A stretch of DNA of 9,083 nt from JAIRLS01 sp031551455 (lineage in GTDB: Bacteria; Bacteroidota; Bacteroidia; Bacteroidales; UBA4181), in contig JAVBNP010000303.1 of assembly GCA_031551455.1 (NCBI GenBank), positions 1-9,083 of the forward strand. The letters run 5' to 3'. Each line of letters begins with the position of its first letter. The first letter of the stretch is position 1. The position numbers and the translations under genes are program-made. A model generated the notes under the pieces. That model did not search any database. It was not told the origin of the DNA and was given only the letters and a program-made list of their open reading frames with translations. This document shows, in pieces, positions 1 to 7,176 of the stretch.

Positions 1-110
1 GGAGGTGATATGACGAGTCGATTGTAAATGTTCCATGAGGCAGTTTAAAAAGTCGAAGACAAACGTCATTGAGCGATAAAATAAGCCTTTTTAAACATTC
101 AACGTTTATC
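1..110. other. Left window edge, unassigned
   Basis: No gene can be assigned with confidence. On the plus strand one frame is open from the edge and ends at a TAA at 25-27 (last residues GGDMTSRL), so this could be the tail of an upstream plus-strand gene. On the minus strand an ATG at 69-67 opens a frame that runs off the window (23 codons, beginning MTFVFDFLNCLMEH), so it could instead be the start of a minus-strand gene. The two readings exclude each other. A perfect 10-bp inverted repeat (43-52 with 87-96) lies in the stretch but has a 34-nt loop. The plus-strand reading fits slightly better, because the hairpin at 111-130 is followed by T-rich sequence on that strand. Confidence 0.2.
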
Positions 111-130
111 AAACCGTATAGATACGGTTT
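111..130 (+). terminator. Short hairpin, possible plus-strand terminator
   Basis: The arms 111-118 (aaaccgta) and 123-130 (tacggttt) pair perfectly around a 4-nt loop and are followed by attttaac on the plus strand. That asymmetry suggests termination of a plus-strand transcript entering from the left, which would make this a convergent junction with the minus-strand sensor gene. The stem is only 8 bp with three G-C pairs and the T-run is short, so this is a moderate candidate. Confidence 0.4.
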
Positions 131-140
131 ATTTTAACAT

Positions 141-175
141 AAAACCCATCAAGCTTCAAAGACTTGATGGGTTTT
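141..175 (-). terminator. Intrinsic terminator after the sensor gene
   Basis: This is a perfect 13-bp stem (141-153 with 163-175) around a 9-nt loop. A-rich and T-rich ends flank a CCCATC/GATGGG core, the usual A-tract, stem, T-tract form that can work in both directions. It lies 41 nt beyond the stop codon of the minus-strand sensor gene, so it most likely ends that transcript. It could also act as a second terminator for a plus-strand gene arriving from the left. Confidence 0.75.
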
Positions 176-216
176 AACTTATTTATTGAGACCCGGATAT
201 AATCCGTGGGAATGTG

Positions 217-2160
217 TTATGCCGGCTTAACCTCTTCGGTAATACACAAAAATCGATATATTTCGTTGAGAGCGTTCCGTTGCGGAATAAATAATTGATA
301 ACAAATATAGTTGTTTTCCAAAATGGTTATGCGGTCGTGCGTTCTTTGAACGTTTCCGGCTCGCAAAGCATTCCAAACTTTATCGTATTCGCGGCCTTCC
401 AAATCATGCGTATCGGTATAAATATCCCGATAATCGCGGCCCGCCATCATTTCTTTGGTGATTTTAAACTTATCGAGCAATACTTGATTGGCATCGATAA
501 AATGCATGTCCGTGTCAAGTTCCACCACACATAATGTGCCTTTTATGGCATTCACGAAACTGCTGTATTCGGCTTCCTTGCGTGCCCATTCTTCTTGAGT
601 GGCTTGCAATTCTTCCATGTTTTGGCGCAACTCTTCTTCTTGTTCCGACATTTCCTGCGTTTGTATTTTGGCTTGTTCGAGTAACGCCGCAGTACGCTCG
701 CTCACTTTAAGCGCCGAAATGGTTGATGCGATGCTTTCGCTGACCTTTTCGACAAATTCCCGAACATGAGGCTGAAATTCCGTAAATGCGGCTAACTCTA
801 ACACACCGAAAATTTCTTCGTTCACTTTCAATGGTACGATCAGAATTGCGGATGGCGTATCACCTCCCAACCCCGATGTGATTTCCACGTAATCGTGCGG
901 TACTTCGGTCATATATATTGTTTCGCCTTCTTGGAAACAAGTTCCGGCCAATCCTTCTCCGATTTCGATCCGTTTTTCGGCAAATTTCTTGCGATCATAG
1001 GCATAACACGAACGCATTTCAAGAAATCTGTTTTGAAGATCACCATCGTTAACCACGAAAATACCGCCTTGATTGGCATCGATGTATCGAACCAGATTGT
1101 ACAATACTTCATGGGTCATGGTTTCCATGTCGGTATTGTTGTTGCGGAGTATTTCGGCAAATTTGGCCAATCCCTGTGCTGCCCAATTGCGTCGTTGATC
1201 TTCGGTTTGACGCTTTTGCTCCTCGGCGTCGGCTCGTTGCAAGCTTGCCCGCATGTTCAGCAACGAATTTCCCAATACGTCGTCGTTACTCAGCGTTTGA
1301 TATTCGGCATCCAATCGACCTTTTCCTATTTCATCGGCAAAAGCGGTCGTCGATCGCAGCCCTTCGATCAATGTATTGATTGAGGTGGCAATCATGCCGA
1401 TTTCATCGTTTTGCGTGATCGACGATTTCTCGGACAGATTTCCCGTAGCCAATTTCCCGATCAACGAATCTATTTTTTTCAACGGTTTTACAATGGACAT
1501 TTGACTGTACAACGCCGAAATCAATACGATGATAATGAGGATAATGTTGGTATAAATAATCAAACGTTGAAAACTCGTAAAGTCGTTCGTAATTTGTTCT
1601 TGCGCAACCCTTGCTTGCTCGCTGAACGAATGTTCCAACTTTCTCAAACGCCCGACAATATCATTGGTTAACACGGATATTTCGCCGTTTTCGTCTACCA
1701 TGGTGGATACGTCGAAAAATACCAATGCGTCATCATAGCTCGACACATCGTTGAGTTGATCCATAATGTATTTTTGTTTGGAAAACAAGGTATCCCGAAT
1801 GGCAGTGCAAACCTGTTCCAGTTTTGTGCGCTCATCGTCGGCCCAATGTCGGGAAAGTCCCAACAAAGAATCGCGTAATACGGGAAACTCGTTATCCTGC
1901 AAATTTGCAAGTGCGAGTTTATCTTGCGTATCGTTAATTTTATCGATAAAAACCCAGTTTTTGGTCAACATTTTCGAAGTGGTGATCAAGTCGGAAAGTT
2001 GCGTTAAATTATCCCGACTGGGGTTCAATACCGTGATGATTTTATTTTCAAGTTCTTGGTATTTACGGCCCGTTCGATTGTTCAAGTATAAACTGATCAA
2101 TACGGCAAGAATAATCACTCCGAAACCGGAGCCCAATTTTCGCGTAATGGTTAACTTCAT
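217..2160 (-). CDS. Membrane sensor protein, HAMP-GAF-PAS, no output domain
   Basis: Encodes 647 residues from an ATG at 2160 to a TAA at 217-219. Residues about 12-27 and 199-221 are hydrophobic membrane segments. Between them lies a mostly helical periplasmic domain of about 170 residues, resembling the four-helix sensor domains of chemoreceptor-type proteins. A HAMP domain follows (about 222-274, with VKPL and DEIG), then a second HAMP-like segment (about 275-312, with DEIGKGRLDAEY and DVLGNSLLNM). A GAF domain covers about 345-485 (GEGLAGTCFQ, ILIVPLKV, FGVLELAA). A charged coiled coil runs about 486-533 (EEELRQNMEELQATQEE). A PAS domain covers about 534-642 (CVVELD, FIDANQ, VWNALRAGNV) and the protein ends just after it. 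I see no histidine kinase, GGDEF, EAL, phosphatase, guanylate cyclase or chemoreceptor signalling tip. The architecture is well supported. Ligand and output are unknown; it presumably signals through a partner protein. Confidence 0.9.
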   Translation of the reverse strand: MKLTITRKLGSGFGVIILAVLISLYLNNRTGRKYQELENKIITVLNPSRDNLTQLSDLITTSKMLTKNWVFIDKINDTQDKLALANLQDNEFPVLRDSLLGLSRHWADDERTKLEQVCTAIRDTLFSKQKYIMDQLNDVSSYDDALVFFDVSTMVDENGEISVLTNDIVGRLRKLEHSFSEQARVAQEQITNDFTSFQRLIIYTNIILIIIVLISALYSQMSIVKPLKKIDSLIGKLATGNLSEKSSITQNDEIGMIATSINTLIEGLRSTTAFADEIGKGRLDAEYQTLSNDDVLGNSLLNMRASLQRADAEEQKRQTEDQRRNWAAQGLAKFAEILRNNNTDMETMTHEVLYNLVRYIDANQGGIFVVNDGDLQNRFLEMRSCYAYDRKKFAEKRIEIGEGLAGTCFQEGETIYMTEVPHDYVEITSGLGGDTPSAILIVPLKVNEEIFGVLELAAFTEFQPHVREFVEKVSESIASTISALKVSERTAALLEQAKIQTQEMSEQEEELRQNMEELQATQEEWARKEAEYSSFVNAIKGTLCVVELDTDMHFIDANQVLLDKFKITKEMMAGRDYRDIYTDTHDLEGREYDKVWNALRAGNVQRTHDRITILENNYICYQLFIPQRNALNEIYRFLCITEEVKPA

Positions 2161-2208
2161 TTTGGAAGATTTTTAGATTCGTACATAAAACCGGCTTTCA
2201 TAAAGTTA

Positions 2209-2242
2209 CAAATATCATGTTTTCTTCACATGCATCATTCAA
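2209..2242 (-). promoter_or_regulatory. Candidate promoter for the sensor gene
   Basis: On the minus strand, GATATTTG (2216-2209) matches the Bacteroidota -7 consensus TAnnTTTG at all but its first base. A TTG at 2242-2240 could serve as the upstream -33 element, although the 23-nt spacing is longer than usual. Transcription would begin about 40 nt before the ATG. Two other single-mismatch -7 matches occur in the gap (2255-2262 and 2423-2430), so the choice rests on proximity and is weak. Confidence 0.35.
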
Positions 2243-2248
2243 CAAGCA

Positions 2249-2266
2249 GCAACACAAAAATGTTGC
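2249..2266. repeat. Small inverted repeat upstream of the sensor promoter
   Basis: GCAACA (2249-2254) and TGTTGC (2261-2266) form a perfect 6-bp inverted repeat with a 6-nt spacer, just upstream of the candidate -33 element of the sensor gene. It could be an operator half-site pair or could be chance; a 6-bp repeat in AT-rich DNA is not strong evidence. Confidence 0.2.
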
Positions 2267-2390
2267 GAATTATTTGTTATACGTAAAAATTCGAACGGGG
2301 TTACACAAAAAAGGATCATATCATAATTTCGTTGCATTTTTGAATTATTCCGATCGTTTCTTAAACTTTCAAGGTTACTTCCCGAAATAA

Positions 2391-2422
2391 CAAAAGCGCC
2401 TCAATATTATGAAGCGCTTTTG
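2391..2422 (-). terminator. Intrinsic terminator after the susC/susD operon
   Basis: The arms 2391-2403 and 2410-2422 form a 13-bp stem (CAAAAGCGC core) with a 6-nt loop. The single imperfect pair is C/A on the plus strand but becomes a U-G wobble in minus-strand RNA, so the hairpin is better suited to a minus-strand transcript. It lies about 22 nt beyond the stop codon of the SusD-like gene and the stem runs into TTTTGTTATTT on the minus strand. It should end the susC/susD transcript and insulate the sensor gene. Confidence 0.8.
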
Positions 2423-2444
2423 CAAATATTAAACTCTTTTTTGT

Positions 2445-3821
2445 TTATTCATCCCACCAAACGGGTTGCAAAATGTCATGAACCACAATGGCATTAGGAT
2501 TGTATAGTCTTTCATCGACAACGGTGGGGAGTCTGCGGGGAATTCCGGAAACAGCGCCTTGATCATTCGGGATCAAGGTCGGGAATCCGGTTCTTCTCCA
2601 ATCAGCCCACGCCTCTGTATTCAAAAACAAAGCTAAATATTTTTGCGTCATGATCTTTTCCAACGTAATGGTTGCTCCGGTTTCCGATGCTTCAGCTGCA
2701 ACATATTCCGCGGAAGCACTTTCTCCGGTTACGTTTAACACAGATAATTTTACGGCTTCGTTATATGCTTCGGCCGCTTCCGCATTTTGATTCAATCTTA
2801 GGTTTGCTTCCGCTTTGATAAACAATGCTTCAACGTGTGTAACAATCGGAATGGGAGCTATCGGGCCATTGATATAAGGTCCTAAGATGGAGGCTTCTTG
2901 ATCCGGATCGTTTGCGGGGCTGCCGACATAATTGCCGTCTTCATTTTCATCCGCATAGAACGGCAAGCGTGGATCTTGCTTGGATGTCAGCAGGTTTATA
3001 AAAAGCTCCCCCATTCTCATGTAGGTATCCCGGTATAAAAAGAACCAATACCACTGATTATTATCGGAGTATGGACTTCCGTATTTGGCAATCAGATCAC
3101 CTTTTGCCGTCACGTTGGCCAAAGCCGCCAACGCTTGATTGGCCGAACCTTGGGCGTCTTTTTTACTCAACCGATTTGCATAACGAGCTTGAAGCATATA
3201 TACCAAATTTTCCCATTTTTCCAAATCACCTTCGAAAAAGAAATCATCCTCTCCGGGTAAAAAGAGGTTTTCTTCTTCCGGTTTGGAAAATTCTTGGAGC
3301 GCGGTATTCAGAAGTTCTTGTATGTACTCGTATACTTGTTCTTGAGGTTCAAATTTTGGAGTCAAATTTCCCGTAATTAAGCCCAACCCGGCTTCTCTTG
3401 CCGGAACATCGCCCCATGTATCTGTGGCAATGGCAAGCGCCATTGCTTTGATAACGCCGGCCATCCCTTTGTAATAAGGATTTTCGTCACCGGCTTTTTG
3501 GATAATATCGTTTGCCGGTTGGACGGCATCATTATACATGGTATTCCATTCATTGGTATTGGCGCCTTCTTCAAATGAGTAATAAGCCCAGTCCAAACAC
3601 TGTTGATCGGTACCTGCCATTTGTTGAGTTAAAACGGGAGCAATGCGCGAAATTCCCGACGTATAGGCAGTTTGTAAACCTAATTCCGAAGCGGTTAATA
3701 TTTGCGCCATGGCAACTTCGGCAGGATTATTGGGTGATTCATCGTATCCTTCGACAAAGTCGCTGCAACCGGTTGAAATAATGATGAATGATCCGATGAG
3801 TATTAAAAATATATTTTTCAT
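2445..3821 (-). CDS. SusD/RagB-type outer-membrane lipoprotein
   Basis: Encodes 458 residues from the ATG at 3821. The frame can be extended 11 codons to a TTG at 3854, but that overlaps the end of the upstream gene and spoils the signal peptide, so the ATG is preferred. Residues 1-18 are a lipoprotein signal (MKNIFLILIGSFIIISTG) with Cys19 as the lipidated residue, followed by acidic residues typical of surface-exposed Bacteroidota lipoproteins. The body resembles the SusD-like family annotated as nutrient-binding outer-membrane lipoproteins: helical N-terminal TPR-like region, a FEGDLEKWENLVYMLQARYANRL stretch spanning roughly the middle, the C-terminal EAWADWRRTGFP motif, IPRRLP, and a final WWDE. 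Length is at the short end of the family but complete. It should cap the SusC-like barrel and bind the ligand at the cell surface. The ligand is not predictable here. Confidence 0.93.
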   Translation of the reverse strand: MKNIFLILIGSFIIISTGCSDFVEGYDESPNNPAEVAMAQILTASELGLQTAYTSGISRIAPVLTQQMAGTDQQCLDWAYYSFEEGANTNEWNTMYNDAVQPANDIIQKAGDENPYYKGMAGVIKAMALAIATDTWGDVPAREAGLGLITGNLTPKFEPQEQVYEYIQELLNTALQEFSKPEEENLFLPGEDDFFFEGDLEKWENLVYMLQARYANRLSKKDAQGSANQALAALANVTAKGDLIAKYGSPYSDNNQWYWFFLYRDTYMRMGELFINLLTSKQDPRLPFYADENEDGNYVGSPANDPDQEASILGPYINGPIAPIPIVTHVEALFIKAEANLRLNQNAEAAEAYNEAVKLSVLNVTGESASAEYVAAEASETGATITLEKIMTQKYLALFLNTEAWADWRRTGFPTLIPNDQGAVSGIPRRLPTVVDERLYNPNAIVVHDILQPVWWDE

Positions 3822-3840
3822 TTTATGGAAAATTTTCTTG

Positions 3841-6800
3841 TTATAAAATACCAAACTTCAAACCAAAGGAGAATGATTTTGTTCCCGGGTTGTTGAAGTA
3901 ATCGAACCCATTCAAATTTGATCCGGCTCCGGCCAAACTGGTTTCGGGATCAACTCCCGGATAATCCGTTTTTAACCATAAATTACGAGTGAGGAATGAC
4001 ACTTCGACAAATTTGAACCAACTGTTTTTGAGATCAAATCGATAAGATAAAGACAAATCGCGCAATCGAATCCACGATCCTTCAAATACGGCATTTTCGG
4101 TAGCCGATAAGGGGCCGTCACCTTTATAATTGACAAAATAATTATAAGCGGAAACTTCTATGTCGTTGGGTGTTCCATCTTCTTTCACACCCGGAACAAC
4201 AAAAGTTCTTTCTCTATCAGCCGATTCGGCGGTACGTCCCAATTGATTCATTCTGGCAACGGTTCCGCACCATAACATACCCCCTTGACGAATGTCTAAT
4301 AAGGCACTTAACGTAAATCCTTTATACGTAAAAGTGTTACGAAGTCCCGCGGTCCAATCCGGGAACGGGTTACCCAAATTTTTTCTTTGTACGGAAACTT
4401 TCGGCAATCCGTTTGAACCGATAATGAGTTGTCCGTTATTGTTACGCTCCCAAGCCGTAGCATACAAGGCCCCGTAAGCATCGCCTTTGATGGCCAAAGA
4501 GGCAATAGATGTGAAAGCCGATTCAAGATCGATTTCGTCAACGCCGTCGGCCAGAGTTAAAACCTCATTTTTGTTCCGGGTAAAGTTGACATTAACAGAC
4601 CATTCAAAACCGGATCTTTTCACGGGGGAGGCATTCAGCAATATCTCGATTCCTCTGTTGCGCATAGATCCGGAATTAGCCGTGATCGACCGAAATCCGG
4701 AAGAACCGGCCTTAGGTGTGTTAACCAAAATGTCTTGAGTTTTTTTGTTGTACCAAGTGAATTCGAATCCCAGTCGATTATGGAAAAAGCTCATATCCAA
4801 TCCGAGTTCGGTTTCAATGGATTTTTCGGGCTTTAAATTGGCATTCCCGATAATGTTGTTGTACGCAAATCCGCCCAATCCGAGATAAGGAAATGAATTA
4901 CCATCCGTGAAACCATCGGCATAATAAGGTTTCACGTACAATGTTTTTGAAGTGTACGGATCGGGGCTATTTCCTCCCGTTGCCCACGCTGCTCTCAATT
5001 TACCATACGACAAAATGTTTTTTTGCGGAATAAATTCAGTAAATATAAACGAACCGCTGACGGACGGATAAAAGAAATTATTCTTTGACCGGCCGAAAGT
5101 GGAAGACCATTCATTTCGTCCCGTAAAATTTACGAATATGTACCGATCCCAAGACAAATGCAAATCGGCAAATAATGCCGATGATCGTATAGTTTCCTCA
5201 TGATCATCCGTATATAGATCAACGGCATTGGACATACTGTAAAAATTAGGAGTAAGTAGTTGTTGTCCTCTGCCATACAGTTCGCCTAAATAATTATGCG
5301 TTAAATTTCCGCCCAAATCCAATGATGTTGATAGCTTCTCCATCCAAGTCCGATTGGCCGAAATAATAACATCTTGATAAAACTGTTTCGAGGTTACGTC
5401 ATGTTCTTCAATTTTACCGTCAGGATATGCATTTGAATTCAGCGCAAAAATCTGTTTTCGTCTGTCCGTATACACATCGGCTCCGACTTTGTACGAAGCT
5501 TTCAGCCACGACATAACATCGTATTGTAATATCAAGTTGCCGATAAATCGATTGATGTCATCTTTGAACGGATTATTATAAGCCGTCCAGTAGGGATTGT
5601 CGTAACTCGAGACATAATTATTACTACTGCCGTCTTCATTCTGCCAATCCGATAAATTCCAAGAAACAGGTGCTCTCATGAGCGGTAACATGATACCGGA
5701 AGTATTGCTTCCGTTTTGAACTTTGGTGCTGTTTGAATTTGTGTAACTCATCGATGCCGAAGCCGTAAAAGCGTCGGTAATTTTCGAATCTGCATTTAGT
5801 CGCACGGATGTACGGTTAAAATCGGAATTCGGCACAATACCGTTTTGATCCAATCTTCCGATAGACGCACGAAACATGTTTTTATCGTTACCTCCCGTAA
5901 TGGCTAAATTTTGAGTGACGGCGATCCCCGTTTCGAAAAAATCTTTGGTATTGTCATAAGTTCGAACGCCGTCTAAGCTGCTGATGGCCGGTCCCCAACT
6001 TTGTACCGTTCTTCCCGGCAAATAACCGTTGGCCAAAGTTCCTTGTGCATATTTGGTCTGTTCTTCGGGAAGCCTACCGACCGTGTTAAGCTCCGTGGTA
6101 ATACCATACACCACTTTCGGGACTCCGAGACCACCTCTTTTGGTAGTATAAATAATGGCCCCGTTTGCTGCTCTTGCTCCATACAAAGCGGCGGCAGAAG
6201 GACCTTTCAATACCGTAACCGACTCGATATCGTCGGGATTGATATCCAATGCCCGATTGGAATTATTAACACCTTCCAAGATCGGATTGAACGGATAATC
6301 TCCTGCAACCGTCGATCGAGTGCTATTGTCGATCGGTACGCCGTCTAACACGATTAACGGTTGGTTATTTCCCGTAAAAGATGAATTACCGCGAATCAAA
6401 ATTTTACTGGAAGCACCCGGTACACCGCCCGAACTGATCACTTGCAAACCGGCAACTTTGGATGCGAGAGAGTTAATAACATTGGTCTCACTGGTTCTTG
6501 CAATTTCGCCTGAACTTACACTCTGGACCGAATATCCCAACGATTTCTTTTCTCGGGAAATCCCCATGGCGGTGACAACAACTTCTTCAATCTCTTGTGC
6601 GCTTTCTTGCATTGCCACATCAATAATTCGTCGGTTTCCCACGGCAATTTCTTGGGGGACCATTCCCACGAAGGTAAATAACACCGTTGCTTCTTCGGGT
6701 ACTTGAAGCGAATATTTTCCATCCAAATTGGTTACCGTTCCGATGGTGGTACCTTTTACCGAAACCGAAACTCCCGGTAACGGTTGTCCGTCATCGACAC

Positions 6801-6891
6801 CCGTGACGGTGCCGGATATTTGCACCTGTTGGGCAACCAAGCCGGTTAGTCCGATGCATAATAATACAATAATTGTTAAAATTTTCTTCAT
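3841..6891 (-). CDS. SusC/RagA-type TonB-dependent outer-membrane transporter
   Basis: Encodes 1016 residues from an ATG at 6891 to a TAA at 3841-3843, a usual length for the family. Residues 1-20 form a Sec signal peptide ending GLVA. Residues about 22-95 are the carboxypeptidase-regulatory-like beta-sandwich (ISGTVTGVDDGQPLPGVSV, GKYSLQVP). The TonB box lies at 102-110 (EEVVVTAMG). The plug spans about 112-253 and carries the family hallmarks GNNQPLIVLDGVPID, DIESVTVLKGPSAAALYG and ARAANGAIIYTTKRG. The rest is the 22-strand barrel, ending FSFGLKFGIL. There is no STN domain before the beta-sandwich, so direct control through an anti-sigma/ECF pair is unlikely. The gene is first in a two-gene operon, with the SusD-like gene starting 19 nt after its stop. 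It imports a ligand too large for porins using TonB-ExbBD energy; the substrate (glycan, peptide or other) is unknown. Confidence 0.96.
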   Translation of the reverse strand: MKKILTIIVLLCIGLTGLVAQQVQISGTVTGVDDGQPLPGVSVSVKGTTIGTVTNLDGKYSLQVPEEATVLFTFVGMVPQEIAVGNRRIIDVAMQESAQEIEEVVVTAMGISREKKSLGYSVQSVSSGEIARTSETNVINSLASKVAGLQVISSGGVPGASSKILIRGNSSFTGNNQPLIVLDGVPIDNSTRSTVAGDYPFNPILEGVNNSNRALDINPDDIESVTVLKGPSAAALYGARAANGAIIYTTKRGGLGVPKVVYGITTELNTVGRLPEEQTKYAQGTLANGYLPGRTVQSWGPAISSLDGVRTYDNTKDFFETGIAVTQNLAITGGNDKNMFRASIGRLDQNGIVPNSDFNRTSVRLNADSKITDAFTASASMSYTNSNSTKVQNGSNTSGIMLPLMRAPVSWNLSDWQNEDGSSNNYVSSYDNPYWTAYNNPFKDDINRFIGNLILQYDVMSWLKASYKVGADVYTDRRKQIFALNSNAYPDGKIEEHDVTSKQFYQDVIISANRTWMEKLSTSLDLGGNLTHNYLGELYGRGQQLLTPNFYSMSNAVDLYTDDHEETIRSSALFADLHLSWDRYIFVNFTGRNEWSSTFGRSKNNFFYPSVSGSFIFTEFIPQKNILSYGKLRAAWATGGNSPDPYTSKTLYVKPYYADGFTDGNSFPYLGLGGFAYNNIIGNANLKPEKSIETELGLDMSFFHNRLGFEFTWYNKKTQDILVNTPKAGSSGFRSITANSGSMRNRGIEILLNASPVKRSGFEWSVNVNFTRNKNEVLTLADGVDEIDLESAFTSIASLAIKGDAYGALYATAWERNNNGQLIIGSNGLPKVSVQRKNLGNPFPDWTAGLRNTFTYKGFTLSALLDIRQGGMLWCGTVARMNQLGRTAESADRERTFVVPGVKEDGTPNDIEVSAYNYFVNYKGDGPLSATENAVFEGSWIRLRDLSLSYRFDLKNSWFKFVEVSFLTRNLWLKTDYPGVDPETSLAGAGSNLNGFDYFNNPGTKSFSFGLKFGIL

Positions 6892-6931
6892 ACGTTACGA
6901 TTTATTGTTTCATTTTTCCTCGAATATCGTA

Positions 6932-6961
6932 CAAAAGTAACAAGAAAATGCTGATATCAAA
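6932..6961 (-). promoter_or_regulatory. Promoter of the susC/susD operon
   Basis: On the minus strand, TACTTTTG (6939-6932) is a full match to the Bacteroidota -7 element TAnnTTTG. TTTG at 6961-6958 fits the -33 element, with an 18-nt spacer close to the usual 19-21. Transcription would start near 6926, about 35 nt before the ATG at 6891. No strong Shine-Dalgarno sequence is visible in this short leader, as is common in the phylum. Confidence 0.7.
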
Positions 6962-6983
6962 CAGGTGGCACGTATTTTTTTTA

Positions 6984-7001
6984 TTTTTTTGCGCAAAAAA
7001 A
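6984..7001. repeat. Perfect 18-bp A/T-tract palindrome between divergent promoters
   Basis: Seven Ts, GCGC, then seven As form a perfect dyad (6984-7001). It lies about 23 bp upstream of the susC -33 element and over 100 bp upstream of the peptidase -7 element. T-tract/A-tract symmetry on both sides of a GC step suggests intrinsic curvature or a site for an AT-binding protein, or a UP-element-like contact for RNA polymerase. A further A/T run (6974-6983) extends it. Neither role can be shown from sequence. Confidence 0.4.
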
Positions 7002-7109
7002 CACGATTTTACATAATTTGTCAATTGCGGTATTTTAAGTACGTTTTGTTTGACCAAGTAAATGTCTTGATCCTTCATCGCGGGATAACCGGTTTCGGAA
7101 AGAATGTAT

Positions 7110-7117
7110 TATTTTTG
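7110..7117 (+). promoter_or_regulatory. Promoter -7 element of the M23 peptidase gene
   Basis: TATTTTTG is a full match to the Bacteroidota -7 consensus TAnnTTTG on the plus strand. No convincing -33 TTTG is present at the usual distance; the nearest TTG upstream (7067-7069) is about 40 nt away. If used, transcription starts near 7123-7125, which places the GTG at 7120 outside the transcript and supports the TTG start at 7177 with a leader of about 53 nt. Confidence 0.55.
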
Positions 7118-7176
7118 CCGTGCGGTGTTTCCACCACATTAATTCGAATTGTTTCTTTTCTAAATTTTTATTCTGC

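Noticed and set aside
895..1383. A 162-codon open frame on the plus strand, antisense to the sensor gene
   Set aside because: It lies wholly opposite a well-supported coding region with recognised GAF and HAMP domains. Its translation is Phe/His/Ile-rich with no recognisable motif, as expected of a shadow frame.
2161..2444. The gap between the sensor and SusD-like genes, considered for a riboswitch or small RNA
   Set aside because: Apart from the terminator hairpin, a 6-bp inverted repeat and weak promoter matches, no conserved RNA architecture that I recognise is present.
3822..3854. An 11-codon N-terminal extension of the SusD-like protein from a TTG
   Set aside because: It overlaps the last codons of the SusC-like gene and places lysine-rich residues before an already complete lipoprotein signal; the ATG at 3821 gives a normal start.
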